From Massilia sp. HP4 (GTDB taxonomy: Bacteria > Pseudomonadota > Gammaproteobacteria > Burkholderiales > Burkholderiaceae_D), in assembly GCF_005222695.1 (NCBI RefSeq), contig NZ_STGG01000041.1, positions 1 through 64,000 of the forward strand: a stretch of DNA of 64,000 nucleotides, read 5' to 3'. The position numbers were made by a program, and so were the translations under genes. Each line of letters opens with the position of its first letter. The stretch's first letter is position 1. The notes beneath the pieces are model-generated. The model was not told the DNA's origin, searched no databases, and worked only from the letters and a program-made list of their open reading frames with translations. Below are positions 8,182 through 16,890 of this stretch, one piece after another.

Positions 8182-9603
8182 TTACACCAGTCCCGTGGCG
8201 TAATACACACCAATGACGAAGAACACGGCCAGGGTCTTGATCAGGGTGACGGCGAAGATGTCGCGGTAAGCCTCGCGGTGGGTGAGCCCCGTCACCGCCA
8301 GCAGGGTGATCACGGCGCCGTTGTGCGGCAGCGTGTCCATGCCGCCGCTGGCCATGGCCACCACCCGGTGCATGACTTCCAGCGGAATCCCGGCGGCTTG
8401 CGCGCCGCGGATGAAGACGTCGGACATCGCGGCCAGGGCGATGCTCATGCCGCCCGAGGCCGAGCCGGTGATGCCGGCCAGCGAGCTGACCGACACCGCC
8501 GCGTTCACCAGCGGATTCGGGATGCTGCGCAGCGCGTCGCTCACCACGATAAAGCCCGGCAGCGCTGCGATCACCCCGCCGAAGCCATATTCGGAGGCCG
8601 TGTTCATCGCCGCCAGCAGCGCGCCGCCGACCGCCGCCTTGCTGCCGTCGGCGAAGCGCTTCGCGACCCTTTTGTATGCGGTCGCGATCACGAACACGAT
8701 CCCCAGCAGCAGCGCCGCCTGCACCGCCCAGATCGCGGTGACGGTCTTGATGGTGGTGGTCACCGGGGTGGCAATGCCGGGCAGGATCTCGGGCGGCACC
8801 GTGTGGCTGTCGCCGCCATACCAGACCGGGATCATGCGGGTGAAGACGAAATTGGCCACGCCCACCAGTAGCAGCGGCGCCACGGCCAGCAGCGGATGCG
8901 GCAGGCCGCCGGCGCCGGTGTCGACCTGCTCCGGCTCGTTCACCAGCGACGTGCCATAGCCCTCGCCCCGGCTGGCGGCCGCGCGGCGGCGCCATTCGAG
9001 GTAAGCAAGACCCACCGCGAGGATGAACAAGGCGCCCACGGTGCCAAGGACAGGTGCGGCCCACGAGGTGGTCTGGAAGAAGGTGGTCGGGATGATGTTC
9101 TGGATTTGCGGCGTGCCGGGCAAGGCATCCATCGTGAACGAGAACGCGCCCAGTGCGATTGCCCCCGGCAGCAGGCGCTTGGGGATGTCGCTTTGCCGAT
9201 AGAGTTCGGCCGCGAACGGATAGACCGCGAACACCACCACGAACAGCGACACGCCGCCATAGGTGAGCAAGGCACACACCGCGACGATGACGGCATTGGC
9301 CCGCGCCGCGCCGATGTAGCGGATCGCCGCCGCCACGATCGATTCGGAAAAGCCGGACAGCTCGACCACCTTGCCGAATACCGCGCCGAGCATGAAGACC
9401 GGGAAGTACAGCTTGATGAAACCCACCATCTTCTCCATGAAGATGCCGGAAAAGACCGGCGCCACCTGGGCCGGATCGGTAAGCAGGACCGCGCCGAGGG
9501 CCGCGACCGGCGCGAACAGGATGACGCTGTAGCCGCGGTAGGCCGCGAACATGAGGAAGGCCAGTGCGGCCAGGACGATCAGGAAGGACACGACGGACTC
9601 CAT
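8182..9603 (-). CDS. GntP-family permease (gluconate/organic acid:H+ symporter type)
   Basis: The 473-residue integral membrane protein carries the long alternating hydrophobic pattern of the GntP/CitMHS-type permeases. Recognisable segments include FPVFMLGAVFGKVVE, ALLTYGGVSLFVVVFAVYP and the C-terminal GGMDTLPHNGAVITLL, the last typical of GntP proteins. It would import a small hydroxy-carboxylate such as gluconate or citrate with protons. It stands alone between cheV and the phoD-like gene, with no catabolic partner beside it, so the substrate remains open. Confidence 0.8.
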   Translation of the reverse strand: MESVVSFLIVLAALAFLMFAAYRGYSVILFAPVAALGAVLLTDPAQVAPVFSGIFMEKMVGFIKLYFPVFMLGAVFGKVVELSGFSESIVAAAIRYIGAARANAVIVAVCALLTYGGVSLFVVVFAVYPFAAELYRQSDIPKRLLPGAIALGAFSFTMDALPGTPQIQNIIPTTFFQTTSWAAPVLGTVGALFILAVGLAYLEWRRRAAASRGEGYGTSLVNEPEQVDTGAGGLPHPLLAVAPLLLVGVANFVFTRMIPVWYGGDSHTVPPEILPGIATPVTTTIKTVTAIWAVQAALLLGIVFVIATAYKRVAKRFADGSKAAVGGALLAAMNTASEYGFGGVIAALPGFIVVSDALRSIPNPLVNAAVSVSSLAGITGSASGGMSIALAAMSDVFIRGAQAAGIPLEVMHRVVAMASGGMDTLPHNGAVITLLAVTGLTHREAYRDIFAVTLIKTLAVFFVIGVYYATGLV

Positions 9604-9664
9604 GGTGACGGATTGTCAAGACACCGTCATTATAGAAAGCATACGCGGCCTCGTGCCAGCGTTC

Positions 9665-9704
9665 GGGGCGATGCCGCGCGCGCCTATGCGGGCGGCATCG
9701 CCCC
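9665..9704 (-). terminator. Strong stem-loop after phoD-like gene
   Basis: Two perfect 12-base arms (GGGGCGATGCCG at 9665-9676 and its complement at 9693-9704) flank a 16-base GC-rich loop. It begins 7 bases beyond the phoD stop codon, where a terminator is expected. No T-run follows on the minus strand, so it may end transcription weakly or stabilise the 3' end instead. Confidence 0.45.
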
Positions 9705-9710
9705 CTGCCC

Positions 9711-11486
9711 TCACACGTTGTCTTCGACCCGCGGCGTGGTCGACCCGCTGGCCAGCGTGATGCGGGTGCGCTTGGCCGGCGGCGAGGATGGCGCGGCGCC
9801 GCTCGCCTCCAAGGGCTTGACCTTGGTGAATACGACGCTGAACGCGGCCGGCGTCACGGTCGCCACCGCAAAGCCCTGCGCATCGTGGTCGGCATAGGCG
9901 AAGGCAGGATTGTTCATGCGCAGCACCTGGTCGAAGCCCTGCGGCGTGGCGACCAGCGGCGCCAGCGGCGTGCTGCCGGCGCCGGCGCGCAGGTACTGGT
10001 AGAACGAGGAGCTGCTGATGCCGGCACTGACAAAGTCCACCGCCACCGGACGGCCGCCGGCCGGGTCGTTGCTGTCGTAGATCACGCCGCACTGGAAGGC
10101 GTGCAGGTCGCCCGTGATCGCCACCACGTTCTTCACGTCGTGGCTGGCCAGGTGGCCCAGCATCTCGGCGCGGTACGAAGGGAATCCGTCCCAACCGTCG
10201 GCATTGACGATGTACAGGTTGTTGTACGGCGCCGGCGCCAGGGTGCGCATGTCGAGCCACATACGATTGAGGGTGACTTCGTTGCCCCATACCTTCCAGG
10301 TCGCGCTCGACCCTTTCATGGTGTCCTTCCACCACTGGGTCTGGGTGGCGCCCAGGAGGCCCGGGTTGCGGCCCAGGGCGGCTTTCGCGCCGGCCTCGAA
10401 CTGGGCCAGCAGCGGCTGCGGCACGAAGTAGCGCGAGCCGATCGAGTCGTCGCCGTTCACCGGATCGCCCTGCAGCAGCTGGGCGTAGGCCGCCTCATTG
10501 ACCACATGGTCGTCGCGGTACAGGCGCTGGTCGGTCATCACCAGGTGCATCAGGGTGCCGAAGCGGAAGTCGCGGTAGATGCGGATATTGTCGTAGCCGG
10601 CCTTGTTCAGGTCGAACGACACGTCACCCCAGTCGACCGGCATGTACTCGGCCCAGGCTTGCGTCGCGTTGCGCCGGCGCGAAGTCTGCTGCTGGTTGGC
10701 GTTGTCATAGGTCTGGTGGTCTTGCCAGCAGTCGTCCGAGAATTCGTGGTCGTCCCAGATCACGATCATCGGGCACTTGGCGTGCAGCGCCTGCAGGCGC
10801 GCATCGCCGCGGTAGGTGCGGTACAGGGTGCGGTAGTCGGCCAGCGAATTGGCATAGCGCCCGCCGCCGGGCATGGTGACGCCGTCCGGCAGGTTGATGC
10901 GGCCATGTGCCGGCTCGGCGCGGCCGGTCTGGAAATCGGCGCCGACGGTCTCGTAGACGTAGTCGCCCAGGTGGACGATGAAGTCCAGTTCTTCATTGGC
11001 CAGCATGCCCATCGCGGCCCAGTGGTTGATGCTCCAGTCCTGGCAGGTCATCCAGGCAAAGCGCATCTGGGCCGGCGTGCTGTTGGCCGCGGGCGCGGTC
11101 CTGGCCTGGCCGACCGGGCTCAGGTCGGCGCCGGCGCGGAAGCGGTAGTAGTAGCGGGTGCCGGGCGCCAGCTTGGTCAGCTTGGCGCGCACCGTGTGGT
11201 CATGGGCCGGCAGCGCCTTGAGTTCAACCACGCCCGTGACCTGGGTAAAGGCGGCGTCGGTCGCGACTTCGAGCCGCAGCTCGACCTCTTCGCTGCCGCC
11301 CTTCGGCGCGCAGCGGGTCCAGAACACGATGCTGGCCTCCTTCGGGTCGCCGCTGGCCACGCCCAGCGGGAAGCCGAAGCTGCCCACCGGCGGCGTGTCA
11401 TCCGAGCCGCCGCAAGCGGCGAGCAGGCCGCCGGCGCTGGCGACGGTAAAGTAAGCGCTACTGCGTAAAAAGCCGCGACGATCCAC
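9711..11486 (-). CDS. phoD: Alkaline phosphatase D (PhoD)-family phosphodiesterase/phosphatase
   Basis: The 591-residue protein begins with a twin-arginine signal (RRGFLRSSAYF) that ends in a lipobox-like LLAACGG. It is probably exported folded by Tat and possibly acylated. An N-terminal Fn3-like domain is followed by the PhoD metallophosphatase domain: TCQDW, HLGDYVYE (metal ligands), IWDDHEFSDD and ITGDLHAF. PhoD enzymes hydrolyse phosphomono- and diesters with Ca/Fe centres. The start is GTG at 11486, supported by an AGGAGG ribosome site six bases upstream. No Pho box was identified in the short upstream gap. Confidence 0.9.
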   Translation of the reverse strand: MDRRGFLRSSAYFTVASAGGLLAACGGSDDTPPVGSFGFPLGVASGDPKEASIVFWTRCAPKGGSEEVELRLEVATDAAFTQVTGVVELKALPAHDHTVRAKLTKLAPGTRYYYRFRAGADLSPVGQARTAPAANSTPAQMRFAWMTCQDWSINHWAAMGMLANEELDFIVHLGDYVYETVGADFQTGRAEPAHGRINLPDGVTMPGGGRYANSLADYRTLYRTYRGDARLQALHAKCPMIVIWDDHEFSDDCWQDHQTYDNANQQQTSRRRNATQAWAEYMPVDWGDVSFDLNKAGYDNIRIYRDFRFGTLMHLVMTDQRLYRDDHVVNEAAYAQLLQGDPVNGDDSIGSRYFVPQPLLAQFEAGAKAALGRNPGLLGATQTQWWKDTMKGSSATWKVWGNEVTLNRMWLDMRTLAPAPYNNLYIVNADGWDGFPSYRAEMLGHLASHDVKNVVAITGDLHAFQCGVIYDSNDPAGGRPVAVDFVSAGISSSSFYQYLRAGAGSTPLAPLVATPQGFDQVLRMNNPAFAYADHDAQGFAVATVTPAAFSVVFTKVKPLEASGAAPSSPPAKRTRITLASGSTTPRVEDNV

Positions 11487-11553
11487 TTGTTGCCTCCTGT
11501 TGAAAACGTGTCGGCAGTCTAGCGAGCCGATGTTTCCAACACGTGACAGGACA

Positions 11554-13914
11554 CTAGAATAACGTTTGCTGGGGGCTGGTGAGATTGGCGAAGCTGTCGC
11601 CCAGGAAGGGCAGGATGGCGTCGGCGATCGGCTCGAGCTGGCGCGTCAGGTAGTGTTCGTAGTCGATGGCCGAGTAGCGCGCTTCCATCGGCTCGGGGCC
11701 GTTCAACGTCATCACATAGCGGATCCAGCCGCCCTTGCGATAGAGCGCGGGGCGGCCCTGGCGCAGGTGGTGTTCGTCCGCCATGCGCGCCGCGCGCACG
11801 TGCGGCGGCACGTTGCGCTGATAGTCGTCGAGGGGCCGGCGCAGCCGCTTGCGATAGATGAGGTCTTCGTCGCATTCGCCGCGCAGCATGCGCCCGACCA
11901 GCTCGCGCACATAGTCCTCGTAGGGCTGGCCCTTGAAGATGCGTTCGTAGAGACCCTGCTGGAAGGCTTGCGCCAGCGGGGTCCAGTCGGTGCGCACCGT
12001 TTCCAGGCCCTTGTAGACCATCTCTTCGCCGCCGTCACCGGTCGCGGCCAGGCCCGCGTAGCGCTTCTTGCTGCCCTCGTCCGAGCCGCGCACGGTCGGC
12101 ATCAGGAAGCGGCGGAAATGCACATCGTATTCGAGCTCGAGCGCGCTCGCGATGCCCAGCGTCGCGTGCAGGTGTTCGCGCCACCAGCCGTTGACGTGAT
12201 CGACCAGCGCCTGGCCGATGCGCCGCGCATCGCTCTCGGCGTGCTCGCGCCCCAGCCAGACGAAGGTCGAATCGGTGTCGCCATAGATAACCTGGTAGCC
12301 CTGCTCTTCGATCAGTTCGCGCGTGCGGTGCATGATGTCGTGGCCGCGCATCGTGATCGACGAGGCCAGGCGCGGATCGAAGAAGCGGCAGCCCGTGGTG
12401 CCGAGCACGCCGTAGAAGGCGTTCATGATGATCTTGAGCGCCTGCGACAACGGCGCATTGCTCTCCTTCTTCGCCGCTTCGCGGCCGGCCCAGACCTGGG
12501 TCACGATGCCCGGAAGGCAGTGCTTCGTCCGTGAAAAGCGTCCGCCGCGATAGCCCGGCACGGTGGCTTCCTCCGGCTCGCGCAAGCCCTCGACCAGGCC
12601 GAGCGGATCGATCAGGAAGGTGCGGATGATCGAGGGATACAAGCTTTTATAGTCCAGCACCAGCACCGAATCGTACAGCCCGGATCGCGAATCCATCACG
12701 AAGCCGCCGGGACTATCGGCGCCTTCGACGTCGCCGATGTTCGGCGCCACCCGCCCCTGCCGGTGCAGCAGCGGCATGTACAGATGCTCGAAAGCCGCGA
12801 CCGAGCCGCCGCTGCGGTCGGCCGCCAGCCCGGTCACGCTGGCACGCTCCAGCAAGAAGGCCATCAGCCTGGTCTTGTCGAAGATGCGGGTAACCAGCTC
12901 ACAATCCTTGAGGTTGTAATAGGCCAGCGCCGGCTTGTCCTCGGCGAACATGCGGTCGATCTCGGCCATGCGGTCGTGCGGATTGTCGATCGCCTTGCCT
13001 TCGCCCAGCAAGACCCGCGACACATTCTCGAGGCTGAACGAGGAAAAGCTCCAGGTCGCGGAATGCAGCGCGTCGATGCCGTCGATCACCAGGCGGCCGG
13101 CGATGCAGATGAAGTAGTGTTCCTGCTTGCCGCCATGCTCGCGCCACTCGATCGCGCTGCCATCGCGACCCAGCATCAAGGGGCGATTGAAGCGCTCGGC
13201 GTGTTTTTGCAGCACGCGCATATCGAACTGGATCAGGTTCCAGCCAATGATGGCGTCGGGGTCGTGGCGGATGAACCAGTCTTCGAGCCGGTCGAGCAGC
13301 TCGCGCCGGGTGTCGCAGTATTCGAGGTCGTAGTCGCGCGGGCCGTCCTCCCCGTTCGGCGGCCCGAGCATGTACACCTGGCGCTGGCCGCAGCCTTCGA
13401 GCGCGATCGAACGCAAGTCGCCCTGGAAGGTGGTCTCGATATCGAGCGACACGGTGCGTATCGTGGGCCGGTAGCCTGGCGCCGGCTTGAGCACCGCATC
13501 GACGAGCAGCAGCGGATCGCCGTCGACCGGCGTGCCGCCGAACGTCACGGGCGCGGTGATGAAGCGCTCCATCAGGTAGCGCTCGGGCGGGCGCACGTCG
13601 CCCTCGAACACGTCAAGCCCGTGCTGGCGCAGGTTCTTCTCGATGCGCATCTGCTGGCGGTATTTGCGGCAGTACAGGCCGGCGACCGGCCGATGCCGAA
13701 AGTCGAGCAAGTCGAGCGGGCGCAGCTCCCATCCGCGTTCGTCGTGCAGGAGCTGCTCGACGGTGGCGCGCTGTTCTTCCGGGATGAAGGCAACCGGCTT
13801 CTGGACCGGCAGCCGCAGGCGGCGCGGCCCGGCATCGGTGGCGAGCCAGAACTCGACCTCGCAGCCGGCGGCGGTGTCGCGCCAGTGGCGCGTCAGGAGA
13901 AAGCCTGTTTCCAT
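11554..13914 (-). CDS. polB: DNA polymerase II (family B)
   Basis: The 786-residue protein is almost the same length as E. coli Pol II. The exonuclease domain has Exo I DIET (D158/E160), Exo II IIGWNLIQFD and Exo III YNLKDCELV. The polymerase domain has DYKSLYPSII, KIIMNAFYGVLG and YGDTDST with catalytic D546/D548. It is a proofreading translesion/restart polymerase, known as damage-inducible in enterobacteria. The start ATG at 13914 overlaps the stop of the DUF455 gene (ATGA); the frame stays open upstream but that part is the shadow of the DUF455 gene. No LexA box was seen close by. Confidence 0.95.
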   Translation of the reverse strand: METGFLLTRHWRDTAAGCEVEFWLATDAGPRRLRLPVQKPVAFIPEEQRATVEQLLHDERGWELRPLDLLDFRHRPVAGLYCRKYRQQMRIEKNLRQHGLDVFEGDVRPPERYLMERFITAPVTFGGTPVDGDPLLLVDAVLKPAPGYRPTIRTVSLDIETTFQGDLRSIALEGCGQRQVYMLGPPNGEDGPRDYDLEYCDTRRELLDRLEDWFIRHDPDAIIGWNLIQFDMRVLQKHAERFNRPLMLGRDGSAIEWREHGGKQEHYFICIAGRLVIDGIDALHSATWSFSSFSLENVSRVLLGEGKAIDNPHDRMAEIDRMFAEDKPALAYYNLKDCELVTRIFDKTRLMAFLLERASVTGLAADRSGGSVAAFEHLYMPLLHRQGRVAPNIGDVEGADSPGGFVMDSRSGLYDSVLVLDYKSLYPSIIRTFLIDPLGLVEGLREPEEATVPGYRGGRFSRTKHCLPGIVTQVWAGREAAKKESNAPLSQALKIIMNAFYGVLGTTGCRFFDPRLASSITMRGHDIMHRTRELIEEQGYQVIYGDTDSTFVWLGREHAESDARRIGQALVDHVNGWWREHLHATLGIASALELEYDVHFRRFLMPTVRGSDEGSKKRYAGLAATGDGGEEMVYKGLETVRTDWTPLAQAFQQGLYERIFKGQPYEDYVRELVGRMLRGECDEDLIYRKRLRRPLDDYQRNVPPHVRAARMADEHHLRQGRPALYRKGGWIRYVMTLNGPEPMEARYSAIDYEHYLTRQLEPIADAILPFLGDSFANLTSPQQTLF

Positions 13915-14702
13915 CAGCGGTAGCGCTGCAGCTCGGCCTCGGTGAAACCGGCCTGGCGCCGGCCTTCGATATTGAACGGGCCCTTGAGGACCGGCGCCTT
14001 GTAGCGCACGGTCAGCGCATCGTAGGTGGCGAGCGGCTCCAGGCCGCGCTGCTCGCACAGGCTGAAGTACCAGCGGTTGCCGATCTCGACGTGCCCGACT
14101 TCGTCCACCAGCAGGCGGTCGAGGATCAGGGCCGCGGCGATGTCGCCGGCCTGGGCGATCTTCTTGCGCAGCGGCGGAATCGCATCCAGCCCGCGCGCCT
14201 CCAGCGTGCGCGGCACCAGCGCCATGCGCGCCAGCACATCGTCGCTGGTCTTGGCCACCATCTCCCACAGGCTGTCGTGCCCGGGGAAGTCGCCGTAGGC
14301 ATAGCCGAGCGTTTGCAGGTGCGTGCCCAGCATCGTGAAGTGCAGCGCTTCTTCGTCGGCCACGCGCAGCCAGTCGAGGTAGTAGCGCTCGGGCATGCCC
14401 TCGAAGCGCCACAGCGCGTCGAGCGCCAGGTTGATCGCGTTGAATTCGATATGGGCCAGGGCGTGGACCAGCATGGCGCGGCCTTCGGGCGTGGCCATCG
14501 AACGGCGGCCGACCTGCAGCGGCGGCACCAGCTCGGGACGGAGCGGACGGCCAGGAATGCCGGGCGGCGCCTCCATCGCCGCATCGGGGTCGATGCGCAC
14601 GTTCCCGGATCTGACCGCGGCGGCCAATGCGGCGACTGACTGGGCCTTGGTGGCGGGATCGGTTTCGAGCAGCGCGTGCAGCGCGGCGGCGCGGAGTTCC
14701 AT
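13914..14702 (-). CDS. DUF455 family ferritin-like protein
   Basis: The 262-residue protein is all-helical with conserved acidic/histidine motifs: HALAHIEFNAINLALD, ADEEALHFTML and LLVDEVGHVEIGNRWY. These form a ferritin-like di-metal site pattern (ExxH repeated). DUF455 proteins are a conserved family of uncertain biochemical role, sometimes likened to tRNA-hydroxylase-like ferritin folds. Here the gene is translationally coupled to polB by a four-base overlap, which suggests coexpression. Function is not assigned beyond the fold. Confidence 0.85.
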   Translation of the reverse strand: MELRAAALHALLETDPATKAQSVAALAAAVRSGNVRIDPDAAMEAPPGIPGRPLRPELVPPLQVGRRSMATPEGRAMLVHALAHIEFNAINLALDALWRFEGMPERYYLDWLRVADEEALHFTMLGTHLQTLGYAYGDFPGHDSLWEMVAKTSDDVLARMALVPRTLEARGLDAIPPLRKKIAQAGDIAAALILDRLLVDEVGHVEIGNRWYFSLCEQRGLEPLATYDALTVRYKAPVLKGPFNIEGRRQAGFTEAELQRYR

Positions 14703-14737
14703 CGTGTGATCTGTTCTAGCGAAAAGAAGGCATTTTA

Positions 14738-14796
14738 CTCAATTGAGCGACATTGAGACCTGAACGGAGACGTTCTCTCGACGGTTGACGATCAAC
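14738..14796. promoter_or_regulatory. Small palindromes in front of the low-GC three-gene island
   Basis: The gap before the island contains the 10-bp perfect palindrome CTCAATTGAG (14738-14747) and GTTGA-CGA-TCAAC (14784-14796). Either could be a regulator site, but short palindromes arise by chance and no promoter hexamers are convincing. Confidence 0.25.
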
Positions 14797-14816
14797 AAGA
14801 AGGGACGAGGATCGCC

Positions 14817-15263
14817 ATGGAATACTTATCGCTGGCGATCTCACCTTTCAGGTCTGAAATGAACACCAACTATTCCGAGCTGTATCAGCAGCTGAACACC
14901 AATGAAAAGACTTATCTTTCCTTATTCCCCGAGCAGGCGCCAGTGATCAGACCAACGATAGCAAAGGCAGTTGCCGAAACTAAGCGTCGCTTTTCGGGGA
15001 GCGGGCATAATACGCCGGCCGATGCATTTCGGCACTGTTTCTGGTCTGCGCTGTTATGCAAGGAGCTCGGCTACCGGATTGCACTCCGGTACACGACTGT
15101 TCATGAGGCGTATGACCGCAATCCACCTGCCGAGAAGGAGATGGACCTGCACAATAATGCTGTAGGCCTGAAGATTGGTCTCTCTCACGCCCCAGACCCA
15201 ATATTGAGCGATAGGTCCATCGCCGCCCTGCGATCTGGCAGACTGAAGGTCCTCAAGCGTTGA
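14817..15263 (+). CDS. Small protein resembling DUF6973 (polymorphic-toxin-associated domain)
   Basis: The protein has 148 residues and no signal peptide or membrane segment. Its core reads NTPADAFRHCFWSALL, then VHEAYD and MDLHNNAVGLKIG. This DAFRH...HE...MDLHNNAVG pattern is what I recall for the DUF6973 domain found at the C-terminus of Rhs/wall-associated and other polymorphic toxins. Here the domain stands alone with a short N-terminal region. GAGG lies 7 bases before the start. Two paralogous membrane-tethered proteins follow at 7 and 0 bases spacing. Base composition is clearly less GC-rich than both flanks, which suggests acquisition. Activity and export route are unknown. Confidence 0.55.
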   Translation: MEYLSLAISPFRSEMNTNYSELYQQLNTNEKTYLSLFPEQAPVIRPTIAKAVAETKRRFSGSGHNTPADAFRHCFWSALLCKELGYRIALRYTTVHEAYDRNPPAEKEMDLHNNAVGLKIGLSHAPDPILSDRSIAALRSGRLKVLKR

Positions 15264-15270
15264 CCACGAC

Positions 15271-15660
15271 ATGCGAGCATTCTGCACTTTACTCCTGCTT
15301 ACCTCGACCGCGACCGGATGCTGGTGGCAATCCGGTGAAGCCGACGTCGAACAACAGGCCGAAAAATTGGGGCGCGAGGAATTTACCGTTCACGAATGGA
15401 AAAATGCTTCTGAATTGGAGCGAGGCAAGATGACGGCATCCTTCCTCCGCAAATACAAAGCGACTGATTTGAGCAGGCAAGAGGTCGAAGCCTTGCTAGG
15501 GGACCCGACGGGCTACTACTACAGTGATACCAATCCGGCATACTTCGTTGGGCCGCGTACAGTAACAAGCGTACACGGCGACGGCTACCTATGGGTATTC
15601 GACGCTGACAAAAGTACTGACCGGATTCGCCGTGTGTTCTTCGTCCCCAACGTGAAGTAG
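15271..15660 (+). CDS. Putative lipoprotein, first of two tandem paralogues
   Basis: The 129-residue protein starts with a short signal peptide ending in a lipobox (TSTATGC), so it is probably membrane-anchored facing the periplasm. The mature part shares a clear pattern with the next gene product: E/RQA-KLG-EF/QFSV, RG(K/E)MTASFL, VEALLG, Y--D-N-AYFVGP and F(D/E)ADK followed by R-VFF-P-VK. I do not know the family. It starts 7 bases after the DUF6973-like gene and ends directly against the next ATG, so the three form one operon. An immunity-like role toward the first gene product is inference from order, size and duplication. Confidence 0.6.
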   Translation: MRAFCTLLLLTSTATGCWWQSGEADVEQQAEKLGREEFTVHEWKNASELERGKMTASFLRKYKATDLSRQEVEALLGDPTGYYYSDTNPAYFVGPRTVTSVHGDGYLWVFDADKSTDRIRRVFFVPNVK

Positions 15661-16074
15661 ATGCAAAACCGCGAAACGAATGTGAGAAGTCGCCGGGTTA
15701 TCCTGCTGCTAGCGATCGTTGGGCTGTTGATTCTCGCGCACGACTGGTGGTACTCGGTCGAACGCCAGGCGCGCAAACTCGGATCTCGCCAATTCAGCGT
15801 GCAGGCGTGGGCACAAGCCTCCCAAATACAGCGCGGCGAGATGACGGCTTCGTTTCTCGAGCAATACGATCTCTCGGACTTCGATAGCAGAAAGAAAGTC
15901 GAGGCGTTGCTCGGATCTCAAACTGCCTATTTCGATTACGACTCGAATGTCGCGTATTTCGTCGGCCCGGATACCGTGCAGAGCATGTACGGCCCGGGCT
16001 ATCTATTGGTATTCGAGGCCGACAAAGACGATGGGAAGATCGAGCGTGTCTTCTTCTTCCCGCGAGTGAAATAG
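15661..16074 (+). CDS. Membrane-anchored paralogue of the preceding lipoprotein
   Basis: The 137-residue protein has one N-terminal membrane segment (about residues 13-28, VILLLAIVGLLILA) with no lipobox, then the same soluble domain as its upstream neighbour: RGEMTASFLEQYDL, VEALLGSQ, VAYFVGPDTV and FFFPRVK. Its ATG follows the preceding TAG without a gap, so it relies on coupled translation. The copies have diverged over most positions outside these blocks and use different anchors, which argues for an old duplication kept by selection. The family is not recognised. Confidence 0.6.
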   Translation: MQNRETNVRSRRVILLLAIVGLLILAHDWWYSVERQARKLGSRQFSVQAWAQASQIQRGEMTASFLEQYDLSDFDSRKKVEALLGSQTAYFDYDSNVAYFVGPDTVQSMYGPGYLLVFEADKDDGKIERVFFFPRVK

Positions 16075-16089
16075 CTGCACCGCCAGACA

Positions 16090-16890
16090 CTACATCTGCC
16101 TGAACAAATGTGCATACACCGGACTGACCCGCGGCTTCTCCGGCCGTCCGCGCAGATTCAGCGTCAACTTGCCCAGCTCATCGCGTCCCGCGCTTGTCAC
16201 GTACCCCATATTGACCACCATGCTGCGGCTGACCTGCCTGAACCGGTCAGGATCGAGTTGCGGCAGCAGATCCTTCAGCGGCACGCGGATCAGCGCCTCG
16301 CTGTCCGCCGTCGCCACGTTCACGTACTTGTCGACCGCCTGGAAGAACACCACGTCGGCCACCGGAATCATGCGCACCACATTGCCGACCGCCGCGCGCA
16401 CGGTCGTCAGCCGCTCGGTCGCCTGCACCGACGGCAGCAGCGCCTGCAGCTGTCCCAGCAAGTGGCCTAGCGAATCCGCCCCAGGCAAGGAAGCCACCGG
16501 GGCACTGCGCGCATCCACCAGGGCCCGCAGGCGCTCGACCGTCCTGCCCAGCCGCCCCGCGCTCACCGGCTTGAGCACATAGTCGACCGCCGCCCGGTCG
16601 AAGGCCTCGACCGCATAATCGTCGAAGGCGGTCACGAACACGATGTGCGGGAACGGTGCTGGCCCTTCCCAGCGCTCGGCCAGTTCCTCGGCCGCTTCCA
16701 ACCCGGTCTGGCCCGGCATGCGGATGTCGAGGAACAGGATGTCCGGACGCAGCGCCAGGCCCTGCTCCACCGCCACCAGCCCGTTCGGCGCCGTGGCCAC
16801 GATCTCGAGTTCGGGCCACAAGCCCTGCAAGGTCTTGGCGAGGGTGGCGGCGAGGATCGGTTCGTCTTCAGCAATCAGGGCGCGGGTCAT
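16090..16890 (-). CDS. LytTR-family response regulator (AlgR/LytR type)
   Basis: The 266-residue protein has a receiver domain with phospho-acceptor D55 (ILFLDIRMPG) and K107 (VLKPVS). A linker follows, then a LytTR DNA-binding domain (about 160-266) containing RMIPVADVVFFQAVDKYV and FRQVSRSMVVNM. It is the output partner of the overlapping LytS-type kinase (ATGA overlap at 16887-16890). The pair sits next to a TonB receptor gene in the same orientation. That neighbour is a possible target, but no binding site is shown. Confidence 0.9.
   Translation of the reverse strand: MTRALIAEDEPILAATLAKTLQGLWPELEIVATAPNGLVAVEQGLALRPDILFLDIRMPGQTGLEAAEELAERWEGPAPFPHIVFVTAFDDYAVEAFDRAAVDYVLKPVSAGRLGRTVERLRALVDARSAPVASLPGADSLGHLLGQLQALLPSVQATERLTTVRAAVGNVVRMIPVADVVFFQAVDKYVNVATADSEALIRVPLKDLLPQLDPDRFRQVSRSMVVNMGYVTSAGRDELGKLTLNLRGRPEKPRVSPVYAHLFRQM

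Noticed and set aside
13915..14412. N-terminal extension of DNA polymerase II
   Set aside because: The open frame upstream of 13914 is Arg/Gly-rich shadow of the DUF455 gene. With the start at 13914 the length matches known Pol II and the active-site numbering nearly coincides with the E. coli enzyme.
15271..16074. Frameshifted halves of one gene
   Set aside because: The two frames are complete, each has its own anchor and the same full domain, so they are paralogues rather than fragments.
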